Positions 1-8,507 of a DNA stretch of 64,000 bases are shown here, one piece after another. Origin of the DNA: Flavobacterium sp. (GTDB lineage Bacteria > Bacteroidota > Bacteroidia > Flavobacteriales > Flavobacteriaceae); NCBI GenBank assembly GCA_023259675.1, contig JALRGT010000004.1:132350-196349 (forward strand). The letters run 5' to 3'. The notes beneath the pieces are model-generated. The model made no database searches, was not told the DNA's origin, and saw only the letters and a list, made by a program, of their open reading frames with translations. The position numbers were made by a program, and so were the translations under genes. Position 1 is the first letter of the stretch. Every line of letters starts with the position of its first letter.

Positions 1-149
1 CTAAGAGTAATCCATCTATCTTCTTCTGGAAGATAAAAACGCTTTTTAACTAAGTTTACAGAAAATTTTCTCTTAGTTTTATTCATAGCGTGAGAAACGT
101 TATTTCCTACCATCGCTCTTTTACCTGTAAGGTCACAAACTCTTGACAT
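1..149 (-). CDS. rpmB: 50S ribosomal protein L28 (partial, cut by window edge)
   Basis: The first 49 residues read on the minus strand begin [20 protein letters not shown] and continue with the [21 protein letters not shown] segment typical of bacterial L28, a protein of the large ribosomal subunit. The C-terminal part lies beyond base 1. The start is the ATG at 149-147. In Bacteroidota rpmB is usually followed by rpmG and a tiny DUF4295 gene, which would lie outside the window. The identification rests on the characteristic N-terminus and is secure despite the truncation. Confidence 0.96.
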   Translation of the reverse strand, partial: MSRVCDLTGKRAMVGNNVSHAMNKTKRKFSVNLVKKRFYLPEEDRWITL

Positions 150-185
150 TATGCTTATCTTTTATCGTTATTCAAAATCAGGGTG

Positions 186-193
186 CAAAGAAA
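186..193 (-). promoter_or_regulatory. possible -7 element for rpmB
   Basis: On the minus strand this reads TTTCTTTG followed by CACCC. It is one base off the flavobacterial TAnnTTTG consensus, with about 36 bases to the rpmB start. The TTTGCACCC context is common at flavobacterial promoters. No clear TTG -33 box was found, so the call is tentative. Confidence 0.4.
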
Positions 194-220
194 AGAAAAA
201 TAAACGGATGAAACAAAAAA

Positions 221-1474
221 TTACAACACATTTTTTGAAATTTCTTTCTGTAAGATTTCCAAACTTTTATACACTGCTCTATCTATCACTTTTTCACGGG
301 GTTGACCAAAATTAAACTCCTCGACAATTACTCCCTCTGGGGTTGCCAAAGCGATAAAAACAGAGCCAATTTCAGCATCACCCTCTCCTTTTGTCGGTCC
401 GGCATTTCCGGTAGTCGCTAGGGCATAATCTGTTTTCATTAACTTTTTCACACTCACCGCCATAGCCGAAGCCACTTCGGCACTAACCACCGAAAATTGT
501 TTAATGACATCTTCTGGGATATCCAAAACATTAATTTTAGCTTCGGTAGCATATGAAACCACACTTCCTTTAAAATAATCAGAAGCACCCGCAACCGAAG
601 TTAATAATCCCGCAATAGAACCACCTGTACAACTTTCGGCCGTAGCAATGGTTTTATGTTGCTTTTTGAGCATTTTACCAATAATGACTTCAATGGTTTC
701 GTCTTCCTCATATCCTACAATTATATCACCAATAATTGTATTTAAAGAAAGGACATATTCCTCAATCCTATTCTCCAAAAAAACCTTATCGGTACTTTTC
801 CCTGAAATACGCAAACGCACTCTTCCTGGACTTGGTAGATAGGCCAGCTTCAAAAACTCAGGAAGACTGTTTTCCCAATCCTCAATACGTTCTGCCACCA
901 TACTCTCCCCTTGCCCATAGGTAAGAATTGTTTTGTGGATAATGTAAGGACGATGAAATTCTTCTACCACCTTTGGAATGATTTCATGCTCCACTAAATA
1001 TTTCATCTCATAAGGAACACCAGGCAGTGAAATAAAAACAGTATTTTCCTTCTTCATCCACATTCCCGGTGCTGTACCCACTTGATTATGAAGCACAGTA
1101 CATTTAGAAGGGACCAAAGCTTGATCTTTATTAATCTGTGTAACGGTGCGCTTATAAAATCCTTCAATCAACTGCGTGACATGAACCAAAACCGACTCAT
1201 TAACAACCAACTCATCCCCAAAATAATCACAAAAAGTTTTCTTGGTCACATCGTCTTTTGTCGGACCCAAACCGCCTGTTATGATAACTAAATCAACCGT
1301 ATTTTGAAGTTTTGAAAAAGTATTTAAAATATGTTCTTTATCATCACTTATCGAAATCATCTCTTTGATTTCAACACCAATTTTATCTAATGACTTTGCT
1401 ATAAAAGCCGAATTCGTATCTACAATTTGTCCAATTAAAATTTCGTCACCAATAGTAATTATGGTTGCTTTCAT
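221..1474 (-). CDS. cinA: CinA family nicotinamide-nucleotide amidohydrolase
   Basis: This 417-residue protein has the two-domain CinA layout. The N-terminal half (about 1-170) is a MoaB/MogA-like molybdopterin-binding fold with the GGLGPTKDD loop. The C-terminal domain (about 255-415) carries the ATAESCTGG motif of nicotinamide mononucleotide deamidases, with the catalytic serine, and ATTGNAGPT, where most homologs read ATTGIAGPT. The family deamidates NMN in pyridine-nucleotide salvage, and some members hydrolyse ADP-ribose. Length is normal. It lies upstream of rpmB on the same strand with a 71-base gap, so the two may be co-transcribed in part. The ATG at 1474 gives the conserved start ([13 protein letters not shown]). 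Confidence 0.95.
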   Translation of the reverse strand: MKATIITIGDEILIGQIVDTNSAFIAKSLDKIGVEIKEMISISDDKEHILNTFSKLQNTVDLVIITGGLGPTKDDVTKKTFCDYFGDELVVNESVLVHVTQLIEGFYKRTVTQINKDQALVPSKCTVLHNQVGTAPGMWMKKENTVFISLPGVPYEMKYLVEHEIIPKVVEEFHRPYIIHKTILTYGQGESMVAERIEDWENSLPEFLKLAYLPSPGRVRLRISGKSTDKVFLENRIEEYVLSLNTIIGDIIVGYEEDETIEVIIGKMLKKQHKTIATAESCTGGSIAGLLTSVAGASDYFKGSVVSYATEAKINVLDIPEDVIKQFSVVSAEVASAMAVSVKKLMKTDYALATTGNAGPTKGEGDAEIGSVFIALATPEGVIVEEFNFGQPREKVIDRAVYKSLEILQKEISKNVL

Positions 1475-1511
1475 TTTTTATTCTGTTATTTTCCTGAGGT
1501 TATTTTATAAC

Positions 1512-1549
1512 AAAATTCAACACCCATAAAGAAATGAATGTTGAATTTT
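1512..1549 (-). terminator. hairpin after the HPt gene
   Basis: Perfect 10-bp arms at 1512-1521 and 1540-1549 (AAAATTCAAC and its complement) surround an 18-base loop. On the minus strand the hairpin is followed by a T-rich tract. It lies between the HPt gene and cinA and probably ends the FAH-HPt transcript. The stem is AT-rich and the loop large, so confidence is moderate. Confidence 0.5.
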
Positions 1550-1577
1550 AAAATTTGTCGTAAAAAATCAATGTTAA

Positions 1578-1922
1578 TTACAAATCAAAGTCTTTTTTGA
1601 TTTCTTTGACCGCATCGCTTATTTGATCTTTAATACTTTTGAAAGTATCTTCTATATCTTTCTTTTTACCTTCTGCCTTTGTCCATGCTTCTACCTGAAG
1701 AATTTCTTCAAAAGCCACAGTCATCCCCAGTAGGTCCAGTGTAGGTTTAATTTTATGAGCATAAGCATAGGCATGTTTATGATCTTTCTTTTTTATTCCT
1801 TCTTTAATTTGCAATAAATCTTCTGGAACTTCGGTAACGAACAAGGTCAGAATTTCGTTTACAAATTCTGTGTCGTTGTCTGAAAGTGCGTACACTTTTG
1901 AAAGGTTGTAATGTAAAGCCAT
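1578..1922 (-). CDS. HPt (histidine phosphotransfer) domain protein
   Basis: The 114-residue protein consists of a single HPt helical bundle. The phosphoacceptor motif is visible as AHKIKPTLDLLGM around residue 56, matching the HxxKG/P-type signature in which the His is phosphorylated in multistep phosphorelays. It is cytoplasmic, with no signal or membrane segment. No histidine kinase or response regulator is adjacent, so its partners must be encoded elsewhere. Its ATG overlaps the stop of the upstream FAH-family gene by one base (TAATG), which indicates translational coupling. The fold call is fairly secure; the signalling pathway is unknown. Confidence 0.85.
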   Translation of the reverse strand: MALHYNLSKVYALSDNDTEFVNEILTLFVTEVPEDLLQIKEGIKKKDHKHAYAYAHKIKPTLDLLGMTVAFEEILQVEAWTKAEGKKKDIEDTFKSIKDQISDAVKEIKKDFDL

Positions 1923-2533
1923 TATTTTACTTGTATTCTAAATAGTTTTTGTCCTTCTAAATATCCTTCTAAAACATCATCTGGTTTAACAACGTTCACT
2001 CCTGCAGGGGTTCCCGTAAAAATAATGTCTCCAATTTTTAACGTGAAAAATTGAGAAACATACGAAATGAGCTCATCAATTTTCCACAACATATAACTGG
2101 AATTTCCCTTTTGAACTGTATTTCCATTATTAGTTAATTCAAAAGTAAGATTTTCTAATGAACTAAATTGCTCTTTTGGTAAAAAATCTCCAATAACTGC
2201 CGATCCATCAAATGCTTTGGCAATTTCCCAAGGCAAACCTTTGGTTTTTAATTTTTGTTGTAAATCACGAGCCGTAAAATCGATACCAACACTAATTTCG
2301 TCATAATACTTAGACGCAAACTTAGCATCAATATACTTTCCTACCTTATTAATTTTTACGATAATTTCGATTTCATGATGAATCTCATCCGAAAACTCCG
2401 GAATCACAAACGGATGTTGTTTTAGCAAGATTGCCGAATCCGGCTTCATAAAAATAACTGGTTCCGTTGGCCGTTCATTCTGCAATTCTTCTATATGATT
2501 GGTATAATTTCTACCGATGCAGATTATTTTCAT
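1922..2533 (-). CDS. fumarylacetoacetate hydrolase family protein
   Basis: This 203-residue protein matches the short FAH fold (FAHD1/YcgM-like). Visible motifs are GRNYTNH near the N-terminus, the metal-binding HHEIEI segment (about 72-77), VGIDFTARDLQ (about 102-112) and FTGTPAGV near residue 175. Relatives are acylpyruvate hydrolases, oxaloacetate decarboxylases or oxaloacetate tautomerases that use Mg2+ or Mn2+. The exact substrate cannot be read from sequence. It is the first gene of a coupled pair with the HPt protein (one-base overlap). The upstream gap to the exonuclease (70 bases) holds imperfect repeats of CAGTATTCAGTGATCAG type and no obvious promoter. Confidence 0.9.
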   Translation of the reverse strand: MKIICIGRNYTNHIEELQNERPTEPVIFMKPDSAILLKQHPFVIPEFSDEIHHEIEIIVKINKVGKYIDAKFASKYYDEISVGIDFTARDLQQKLKTKGLPWEIAKAFDGSAVIGDFLPKEQFSSLENLTFELTNNGNTVQKGNSSYMLWKIDELISYVSQFFTLKIGDIIFTGTPAGVNVVKPDDVLEGYLEGQKLFRIQVK

Positions 2534-2603
2534 TTTTTAGTAATCAGTATTCAGTGATCAGCGGTTAGTGTCAATCTGTAAACGGGACACTGCATACCGA
2601 ACA

Positions 2604-3374
2604 CTATTTCGTGTTTAATTTCCTCAATTTTATAGCCGTAAGCACCTTTTTGGTATACAACGGAAAATCTGCATTTTGAATCCAGTTAAAATATCCGGGC
2701 TCTGTTTCTAATATTTTTTCCACTTTCATCCCTTTATGTTTTCCAAAAGAAAAAACTTCTTCCCCTTCTTTATCAAAAGCAATCATGCCTGCAAAATCAG
2801 CAATTTTTTTTCGGGTAGAAAATTCCGAAAGTAATTTCACGTCATTCTCTAGCTCTGGATAACGATCCAATTGTGCTTTCAAAATCTCATAAGTCGCCAT
2901 CGTATCTGCTTCGGCAGAGTGTGCATTATCCAAATTTTGTCCGCAATAGAATTTCAAAGCCGCACTTAAAGTTCGCTCTTCCATTTTATGAAAAATAGTC
3001 TGAACATCAACCGAAACGCGATTTTTCATGTCAAAATCCACTCCAGCACGAAGCAACTCTTCTGCCAACAACGGAATATCAAATCGATCTGAATTGAAAC
3101 CTCCCAAATCACTATCCTTAATCATATTGTGAACCTGAGTCGCCAGTTCATTGAAAGTCGGCTCATTCGCCACTTTCTCATCCGTTATACCATGAACAGC
3201 AGTCGTTTGAGGAGGAATAGGAATCGTTGGATTAACCAACCACGTTTTACTTTCTTTATTTCCGTTCGGATATACTTTAAATATTGAAATTTCAACAATT
3301 CGATCTTTTCCGATATCAATCCCAGTGGTTTCCAAATCGAAAAAACAAATTGGTTTATTAAGTTTAAGTTCCAT
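2604..3374 (-). CDS. DEDDh 3'-5' exonuclease, DnaQ/epsilon-like
   Basis: The 256-residue protein has an RNase T/DnaQ exonuclease domain (about 5-175). ExoI is FFDLETTG, ExoII is GGFNSDRFDIPLL and ExoIII is HSAEAD, giving the DEDDh catalytic set. The C-terminal section (about 200-250) has FSFGKHKGMKV and GYFNWIQNADFP, an accessory module also seen in exonuclease X-like proteins. It probably trims DNA 3' ends in repair or proofreading. A -7 box TATATTTG lies 20 bases upstream of the ATG. It is the first of two DnaQ-like exonucleases in the window; the other is at 51120-51782. Confidence 0.92.
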   Translation of the reverse strand: MELKLNKPICFFDLETTGIDIGKDRIVEISIFKVYPNGNKESKTWLVNPTIPIPPQTTAVHGITDEKVANEPTFNELATQVHNMIKDSDLGGFNSDRFDIPLLAEELLRAGVDFDMKNRVSVDVQTIFHKMEERTLSAALKFYCGQNLDNAHSAEADTMATYEILKAQLDRYPELENDVKLLSEFSTRKKIADFAGMIAFDKEGEEVFSFGKHKGMKVEKILETEPGYFNWIQNADFPLYTKKVLTAIKLRKLNTK

Positions 3375-3394
3375 TTTTTAATTTTGAATGAGCA

Positions 3395-3402
3395 CAAATA
3401 TA
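3395..3402 (-). promoter_or_regulatory. -7 promoter element TATATTTG
   Basis: A perfect TAnnTTTG match on the minus strand, ending 21 bases before the exonuclease ATG at 3374. No TTG at the -33 position was seen. Placement and consensus fit flavobacterial housekeeping promoters. Confidence 0.65.
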
Positions 3403-3466
3403 AATATTTGAGTTATTTTATTTTAACCTTTATGATTTAAAGTTCATTTCGATACAAAAAAGAAAA

Positions 3467-3493
3467 CCCGATAGCATTAAAAAAACTATCGGG
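3467..3493 (-). terminator. rho-independent terminator of the E2 gene
   Basis: Arms CCCGATAG (3467-3474) and CTATCGGG (3486-3493) form a perfect 8-bp stem with an 11-base loop. On the minus strand the stem is followed by TTTTCTTTTTTG. It lies 21 bases after the stop codon of the E2 gene and before the exonuclease promoter. Confidence 0.85.
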
Positions 3494-3514
3494 TCTTATG
3501 CTATATTTTAGATT

Positions 3515-4822
3515 TTAAAAATCTCTATCTACATCAAAAGCTTCTAAATATTCCGCTACCCTTTTTACAAAATGCCCTCCTAAAGCTCCATCAATAACCC
3601 TGTGATCATAACTATGGGACAGGAACATTTTTTGGCGAATTCCTATAAAATCCCCTTCTGGAGTTTCAATAACTGCTGGCATTTTACGAATGGCTCCCAA
3701 AGCAAGAATGCCTACTTGTGGCTGGTTTATGATAGGTGTCCCAAAAACACTCCCGAAAGTTCCCACGTTCGTCACGGTATAAGTTCCTCCTTGCGTATCA
3801 TCTGGTTTCAGCTTACCAGTTTTGGCACGGTTTGCCAAATCATTTACCGCTTTTGCCATTCCAACCAAATTCAATTGATCTGCATTTTTTATTACCGGAA
3901 CAATAAGATTTCCGTTAGGCAGTGCAGCTGCCATACCAAGGTTTATGTTTTTCTTTTTGATAATATAATCGCCTTCGACAGAAATATTCATTCCAGGAAA
4001 ATCTTTCAAAGCTTTGGCTACTGCCTCCATGAAAATCGGCGTAAAAGTTAATTTCTCTCCTTCCCTCTTTTCAAAAATTACTTTATTTTTATCTCTCCAT
4101 TTCACTAGATTCGTCACATCAACTTCAATAAAGGATTGTACGTGTGCCGATGTTTGCAAAGAAGTCATCATGTATCCCGAAATCAATTTTCGCATGCGGT
4201 CCATCTCAATGATTTCATCACCTCCACTAATTGAAACTGGAGCCGATTGTTGCTTAACAGGAGCCGGAGCCACTACTTTTGGACTCGCAACATTCGTTTT
4301 TCTATTTTCAACATAAGACAAAATATCATTCTTGGTCACGCGTCCATCTTTTCCCGTTCCCGAAACCGTTTCCAGTTCTTCTATTGAAATCCCCTCTTCT
4401 TTGGCAATATTTTTCACCAATGGAGACAGAAATTTTTCAGAATCCGAGTAATCCGTTGGGGCTTGAACACTTTCTTTGGCAATTGTCACCGTTTTTTCAA
4501 CTTCGGCAATAACTTCCGGTTTCACTTGCACTTCAGCTGGAGTAGAAACCTCTTCCTGCTTCACTTCCACTTGTTGTCCTCCTTCAGTTTCAATAATAGC
4601 AATTGTTTGCCCTACTTGAACCAATTCATCTTTACCAAATAATTGTTCCACTAAAACACCCGAAACTTCGCTAGGCACTTCGCTATCCACCTTATCCGTT
4701 GCCACTTCAAGCACCGCTTCATCAGCTTCTATCTTGTCCCCAACTTGCTTCAACCAATTTGTAATGGTTGCTTCTGCAACACTTTCTCCCATTCTTGGAA
4801 GTTTCAATTCAAATTTTGCCAT
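3515..4822 (-). CDS. 2-oxo acid dehydrogenase E2 component (dihydrolipoyl acyltransferase)
   Basis: This 435-residue protein has the full E2 order: an N-terminal lipoyl domain (about 3-78) with the lipoylated lysine in EVATDKVDSEV, a linker, an E3/E1-binding domain (about 130-170, SPLVKNIAKEEGIS...GRVTKNDI) and a C-terminal catalytic domain (about 205-430) ending in SHSYDHRVIDGALGG with the catalytic HRxxDG. It transfers acyl groups from E1-bound thiamine diphosphate to CoA. The domain mix and single lipoyl domain fit a branched-chain or general 2-oxoacid E2 rather than a multi-lipoyl pyruvate E2. The substrate is not decidable here because no E1 or E3 gene is adjacent. It is transcribed alone. 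Confidence 0.93.
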   Translation of the reverse strand: MAKFELKLPRMGESVAEATITNWLKQVGDKIEADEAVLEVATDKVDSEVPSEVSGVLVEQLFGKDELVQVGQTIAIIETEGGQQVEVKQEEVSTPAEVQVKPEVIAEVEKTVTIAKESVQAPTDYSDSEKFLSPLVKNIAKEEGISIEELETVSGTGKDGRVTKNDILSYVENRKTNVASPKVVAPAPVKQQSAPVSISGGDEIIEMDRMRKLISGYMMTSLQTSAHVQSFIEVDVTNLVKWRDKNKVIFEKREGEKLTFTPIFMEAVAKALKDFPGMNISVEGDYIIKKKNINLGMAAALPNGNLIVPVIKNADQLNLVGMAKAVNDLANRAKTGKLKPDDTQGGTYTVTNVGTFGSVFGTPIINQPQVGILALGAIRKMPAVIETPEGDFIGIRQKMFLSHSYDHRVIDGALGGHFVKRVAEYLEAFDVDRDF

Positions 4823-5233
4823 ATTTATAACAACCTTAAAGAGGTTTCTTTTTTTCTGTTTGCGAAATTACTAATTAATTCAGAGTTAAATTATTTTAAA
4901 CATAACTTAAATACATCTATAAAACTCCTTTAATTTAGTTTTTAAAATTTTTAAATTAACCTAATACTCCTCTTTCCATTGAAACAGAAACTGTTAATTT
5001 AGGAATGCAATTTTATTTATAAAAAACGAAATTACCATTTTTTTGGAGAGTGTTATAAATTCCCACATCATTTTTATTCATATTCTAATGTATTAAAGTC
5101 TAAAAGCAATAAATCGTAAGATTTTATAAGATAGTTTACTAAATATGCAGCCAAAAAAAGCACTCCAAACGTAATTATGCGGTCTAAAACTATTGTCTTA
5201 TTTTTGATGCAACAGAAGTTCTAAATCGTATCC
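4823..5233. other. divergent intergenic region, 411 bp
   Basis: AT-rich spacer between the minus-strand E2 gene and the plus-strand secreted-protein gene. It must hold both promoters. The one for the plus-strand gene is visible at 5199-5206. The E2 side has only a degenerate -7 element (TAATTTCG on the minus strand near 4863). No reading frame with coding character was seen. Confidence 0.6.
5199..5206 (+). promoter_or_regulatory. -7 promoter element TATTTTTG
   Basis: A perfect TAnnTTTG match 27 bases before the ATG at 5234. A TTG lies just 5' of it but too close to act as -33. Confidence 0.6.
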
Positions 5234-6223
5234 ATGAAAATATATTTCCTGATTCTATGTTTCATCTCTAGCTTTGGCTATTCCCAAATAAGTGGCTGTA
5301 CCGATCCATTGGCTAAAAACTTTAACCCCAAAGCAAGTATAAATTACGGAAACTGTCTGTATCAAAAAACCAAATTAAAACCCGAACAATCTACTATTAT
5401 TTCAGATTCCATTAAAGAAACTTCTGGACTTATCGTTTTTGATTCCCTTTTATGGACACACAATGATGACCATGACACTACACTTTACGGAATGGATTCA
5501 TTAGGGAAAATCAGAAAAAAAATCATTTTAGATAAAGTCATCAATCAAGATTGGGAAGCAATCACACAAGATGAAAACAATATTTACATCGGAGATTTTG
5601 GAAATAACTATCAAGGCAACAGAACCAACCTCCATATCTTAAAAATTGGTAAAAACAGTCTTTATAGCAAAAAACCCATTTGCGATACCATTGCTTTTTC
5701 GTATGAAAACCAAACTGATTTCAGTCCACAACGCGGCAATTCGACTAATTTTGATTGCGAAGCATTTTTAGCCTTTCCGGATAGTATTTATTTGTTTACC
5801 AAGGAATGGAAAACGCAACAAACAACGATTTACGCTGTGCCCAACAGTGCCGGAAATCATATAGCCAAACGAAAATATTCCTTGAACATAAAAGGTCTCG
5901 TAACTGGTGCATCTTATTTTCCAGAACACAAAAAAATTGTCCTTTGTGGTTATACCAAAAATGGAAAACCTTTTTTATACCTTCTCTATAATTTCAGAAA
6001 TAATGATTTTTCATCCGGAAACAAACGACGGATAAACTTAAAACTTCCCTTTCATCAAATTGAAGCCATTACTACTTCCGATGGCATACACTATTATTTA
6101 ACAAACGAACGTTTAGCACTGAAACCAATACTCAATATCCCTCAAAAACTGCATGAAATAAATCTGAGTCGGTATTTGAAAACTCAACTTCAAACTACAG
6201 AAGTCCAAAGCACAACACAATAA
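5234..6223 (+). CDS. secreted protein with GCTDPxAxNxNP motif, propeller-like body
   Basis: The 329-residue protein starts with a signal peptide ending near FGYSQ. The next 20 residues match the Cys-bracketed GCTDPLAKNFNPKA...NYGNC motif found in many secreted Bacteroidota proteins. The rest reads like a beta-propeller, with repeated strands such as TSGLIVFDSLLWTHND, WEAITQDENNIYIGDFGNN and IEAITTSDG. These resemble SdiA-regulated or esterase-like phytase propellers but are too diverged to name. It is probably periplasmic or surface located. No C-terminal T9SS sorting domain is evident. It stands alone, with its own promoter and a 95-base gap to the ABC-F gene. Function unknown. Confidence 0.8.
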   Translation: MKIYFLILCFISSFGYSQISGCTDPLAKNFNPKASINYGNCLYQKTKLKPEQSTIISDSIKETSGLIVFDSLLWTHNDDHDTTLYGMDSLGKIRKKIILDKVINQDWEAITQDENNIYIGDFGNNYQGNRTNLHILKIGKNSLYSKKPICDTIAFSYENQTDFSPQRGNSTNFDCEAFLAFPDSIYLFTKEWKTQQTTIYAVPNSAGNHIAKRKYSLNIKGLVTGASYFPEHKKIVLCGYTKNGKPFLYLLYNFRNNDFSSGNKRRINLKLPFHQIEAITTSDGIHYYLTNERLALKPILNIPQKLHEINLSRYLKTQLQTTEVQSTTQ

Positions 6224-6249
6224 AGCATTCGCAAATCAATGAAATAGTG

Positions 6250-6257
6250 TACTTTTG
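6250..6257 (+). promoter_or_regulatory. -7 promoter element TACTTTTG
   Basis: Perfect TAnnTTTG, 61 bases upstream of the GTG start of the ABC-F gene. No -33 TTG was recognised. Confidence 0.6.
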
Positions 6258-6318
6258 CAAAAAAGTTATGTTTTACAGCGTATGCATATCTTATCATTTA
6301 TAACACATACTCTACAAA

Positions 6319-8181
6319 GTGAATTACTTATCTGTTGAAAATATCTCCAAATCTTTTGGTGAGAGAACCCTTTTTGAAAACATTTCGTTTGGAATCAATA
6401 AAGACCAAAAAATTGCCTTCATAGCCAAAAACGGCTCTGGAAAAACCACAATTATGAGCATCATTAACGGTTTAGACGAACCGGATACGGGACAAGTAAT
6501 TTTGAGAAAAGGGATTCGAATGGCTTTTTTGTCGCAAGACAATAATTTGCAGGACGAACTTACGATTGAAGAAAGTATTTTTGCTTCGGATAATGAAATC
6601 CTGAAAGTAATTGAGGCTTACGAAAAAGCATTAGAAAATCCTGAAGACGAAGAGGCGTACCAAAAAGCTTTCGACGGAATGGATCAGCACAATGCTTGGG
6701 ATTTTGAAACCCAATACAAACAAATTTTGTTCAAACTGAAGTTGGAAGACTTCAAACTGAAAGTAAAAAATCTTTCGGGTGGACAGAAAAAACGTTTGTC
6801 TCTAGCCATCATCCTTATTAATCGTCCCGATTTATTAATACTGGATGAACCTACGAATCACTTGGATTTAGAGATGATTGAATGGCTGGAAAGTTATTTT
6901 GCCAAAGAAAATATTACGTTGTTTATGGTAACACACGACCGTTTCTTCTTGGAGCGCGTTTGTAATGAAATCATCGAACTGGACAACGGTAAATTATACC
7001 AATACAAAGGAAATTACTCGTATTATTTAGAGAAAAAAGAAGAGCGCATCGCCTCTGAAAGTGCGAGTGTCGATAAGGCGCAAAACCTTTTCGTAAAAGA
7101 ATTAGAATGGATGCGTCGCCAGCCTAAGGCGAGAACAACCAAATCGAAATCGCGTCAGGATGATTTTTATGTGATTAAAGAAAAAGCGCAAAACCGTCGT
7201 CGAGAGAACAAAGTTGAACTCGAAATCAACATGGAGCGCATGGGTAGCAAGATTATTGAGCTACACAAAATCACCAAAAAATTCAAAGACAAAATTATCT
7301 TGGATGATTTCACTTTCGATTTCCAACGAGGGGAACGCATCGGAATTATTGGAAAAAACGGAACAGGAAAATCGACTTTCTTAAATTTATTGACAGGCAC
7401 ACTTCCTTTGGACAGCGGAAAAGTCATTAAAGGAGACACCATAAAAATTGGTTATTATACCCAAAGCGGGATTAACCCAAAACCGGGACAAAAAGTAATC
7501 GATATCATTAAAGAATACGGTGAATACATTCCGTTGACAAAAGGAAAAATCATTTCGGCGGGACAATTGCTGGAGCGTTTTCTTTTTGACCGTAAAAAAC
7601 AACACGATTATGTCGAAAAACTGAGTGGTGGCGAATTGAAACGTTTGTACTTATGTACGGTTTTGATTCAGAATCCGAACTTCCTGATTCTCGATGAGCC
7701 AACGAATGATTTGGATATCGTAACGCTAAACGTTTTAGAAAGTTTCCTTTTGGATTATCCGGGTTGTTTATTGGTGGTTTCTCACGACCGTTATTTTATG
7801 GATAAAATCGTAGATCACTTATTCATCTTTAGAGGCCAAGGAATAATTGAAGATTTCCCCGGAAACTATTCTGATTTCAGAGCTTATGAAGACAGCACTG
7901 ATGTGGCTCAGAAAGAAGAAAACAAAGCCGAGAAGAAAGATTGGAAACAAAACAATCCGACTGGAAATTTAACTTTCAATGAGCAAAAAGAATATCAAAA
8001 AATAGAACGTGACATCAAAGATTTGGAAATCGAAAAAATCAAAATCGAACAACTATTCTCTGACGGAAAAGTAGCCGATGCCGATATTGAGCAAAAAGCC
8101 AAAGAACTGGAAAGCATTATTTCTAAAATTGAAGAAAAAGAAGAACGCTGGTTTGAGCTGAGCGCGAAAATAGAAGGATAA
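6319..8181 (+). CDS. ABC-F family ATPase (Uup-like)
   Basis: The 620-residue protein has two ABC cassettes and no membrane segment. The first has Walker A KNGSGKTT (about 38-45), signature LSGGQKKR and Walker B LLILDEPTNHLD. The second has GKNGTGKST, LSGGELKR and FLILDEPTNDLD. The cassettes are joined by a charged linker, and a C-terminal coiled coil (about 550-618) of KxxE-rich sequence is typical of Uup. ABC-F proteins act on the ribosome or on branched DNA intermediates, not in transport. The start is a GTG at 6319, chosen because the conserved NYLSVENISKSFG begins directly there and no ATG is near. A strong terminator-like hairpin follows 136 bases downstream. Confidence 0.93.
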   Translation: MNYLSVENISKSFGERTLFENISFGINKDQKIAFIAKNGSGKTTIMSIINGLDEPDTGQVILRKGIRMAFLSQDNNLQDELTIEESIFASDNEILKVIEAYEKALENPEDEEAYQKAFDGMDQHNAWDFETQYKQILFKLKLEDFKLKVKNLSGGQKKRLSLAIILINRPDLLILDEPTNHLDLEMIEWLESYFAKENITLFMVTHDRFFLERVCNEIIELDNGKLYQYKGNYSYYLEKKEERIASESASVDKAQNLFVKELEWMRRQPKARTTKSKSRQDDFYVIKEKAQNRRRENKVELEINMERMGSKIIELHKITKKFKDKIILDDFTFDFQRGERIGIIGKNGTGKSTFLNLLTGTLPLDSGKVIKGDTIKIGYYTQSGINPKPGQKVIDIIKEYGEYIPLTKGKIISAGQLLERFLFDRKKQHDYVEKLSGGELKRLYLCTVLIQNPNFLILDEPTNDLDIVTLNVLESFLLDYPGCLLVVSHDRYFMDKIVDHLFIFRGQGIIEDFPGNYSDFRAYEDSTDVAQKEENKAEKKDWKQNNPTGNLTFNEQKEYQKIERDIKDLEIEKIKIEQLFSDGKVADADIEQKAKELESIISKIEEKEERWFELSAKIEG

Positions 8182-8227
8182 ATTAGTGTTCAGTGTTCAG
8201 TAGCAGTTTTCAGTTTTGAAAACATTG

Positions 8228-8296
8228 TAATTGAGAGGAACGAAGCAATGCTATTTGTTGCTCTCGATATGAGATGACGCCCGTTCCTCTCAATTA
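8228..8296. repeat. dispersed inverted-repeat element (GAGAGGAACGAAGCAA type)
   Basis: Perfect 15-bp arms at 8228-8242 (TAATTGAGAGGAACG) and 8282-8296 flank 39 bases that include AAGCAATGC, TTGCTCTCGATATGAGATGACG. This resembles the widely scattered intergenic repeat of the type TTGCTTCGTTCCTCGCAATGACG found in many bacteria including Flavobacterium. It may be a non-autonomous mobile repeat. Only one clear copy is in this window. Confidence 0.65.
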
Positions 8297-8316
8297 TAAA
8301 ATCAAATAATTAATAT

Positions 8317-8370
8317 ACAACCCCAACACTTTTAGCGGTAGCGCTGAAAATGTTGGGGTTGTTGTTTTTT
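8317..8370 (+). terminator. intrinsic terminator
   Basis: A perfect 12-bp outer stem ACAACCCCAACA (8317-8328) pairs with 8351-8362, continued by TTTTAGCG/CGCTGAAAA pairing inside. It is followed directly by a run of T. It serves the upstream + strand transcript (ABC-F ATPase). Confidence 0.9.
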
Positions 8371-8507
8371 TTTAATTATAAAGTAAGAAAAATTACAAGT
8401 TATTGTAATGATTTTTAATACTTTATTATTAATTTTAGCACAAATAAAAAATCTGAAATTTGTCAGACATATACACAAGTTTACTATAACTAAATCAAAA
8501 AGTCAAA

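Larger units (their letters stand above)
8182..8507. other. repeat-rich intergenic region, 326 bp
   Basis: It contains a 15-bp inverted repeat element (8228-8296) and then a strong intrinsic terminator (8317-8370). No coding sequence was seen; a 66-codon frame starting at 8408 overlaps the next gene and lacks coding character. Confidence 0.7.

Noticed and set aside
3602..4051. 149-codon frame opposite the E2 gene
   Set aside because: Antisense shadow of a strongly conserved coding sequence.
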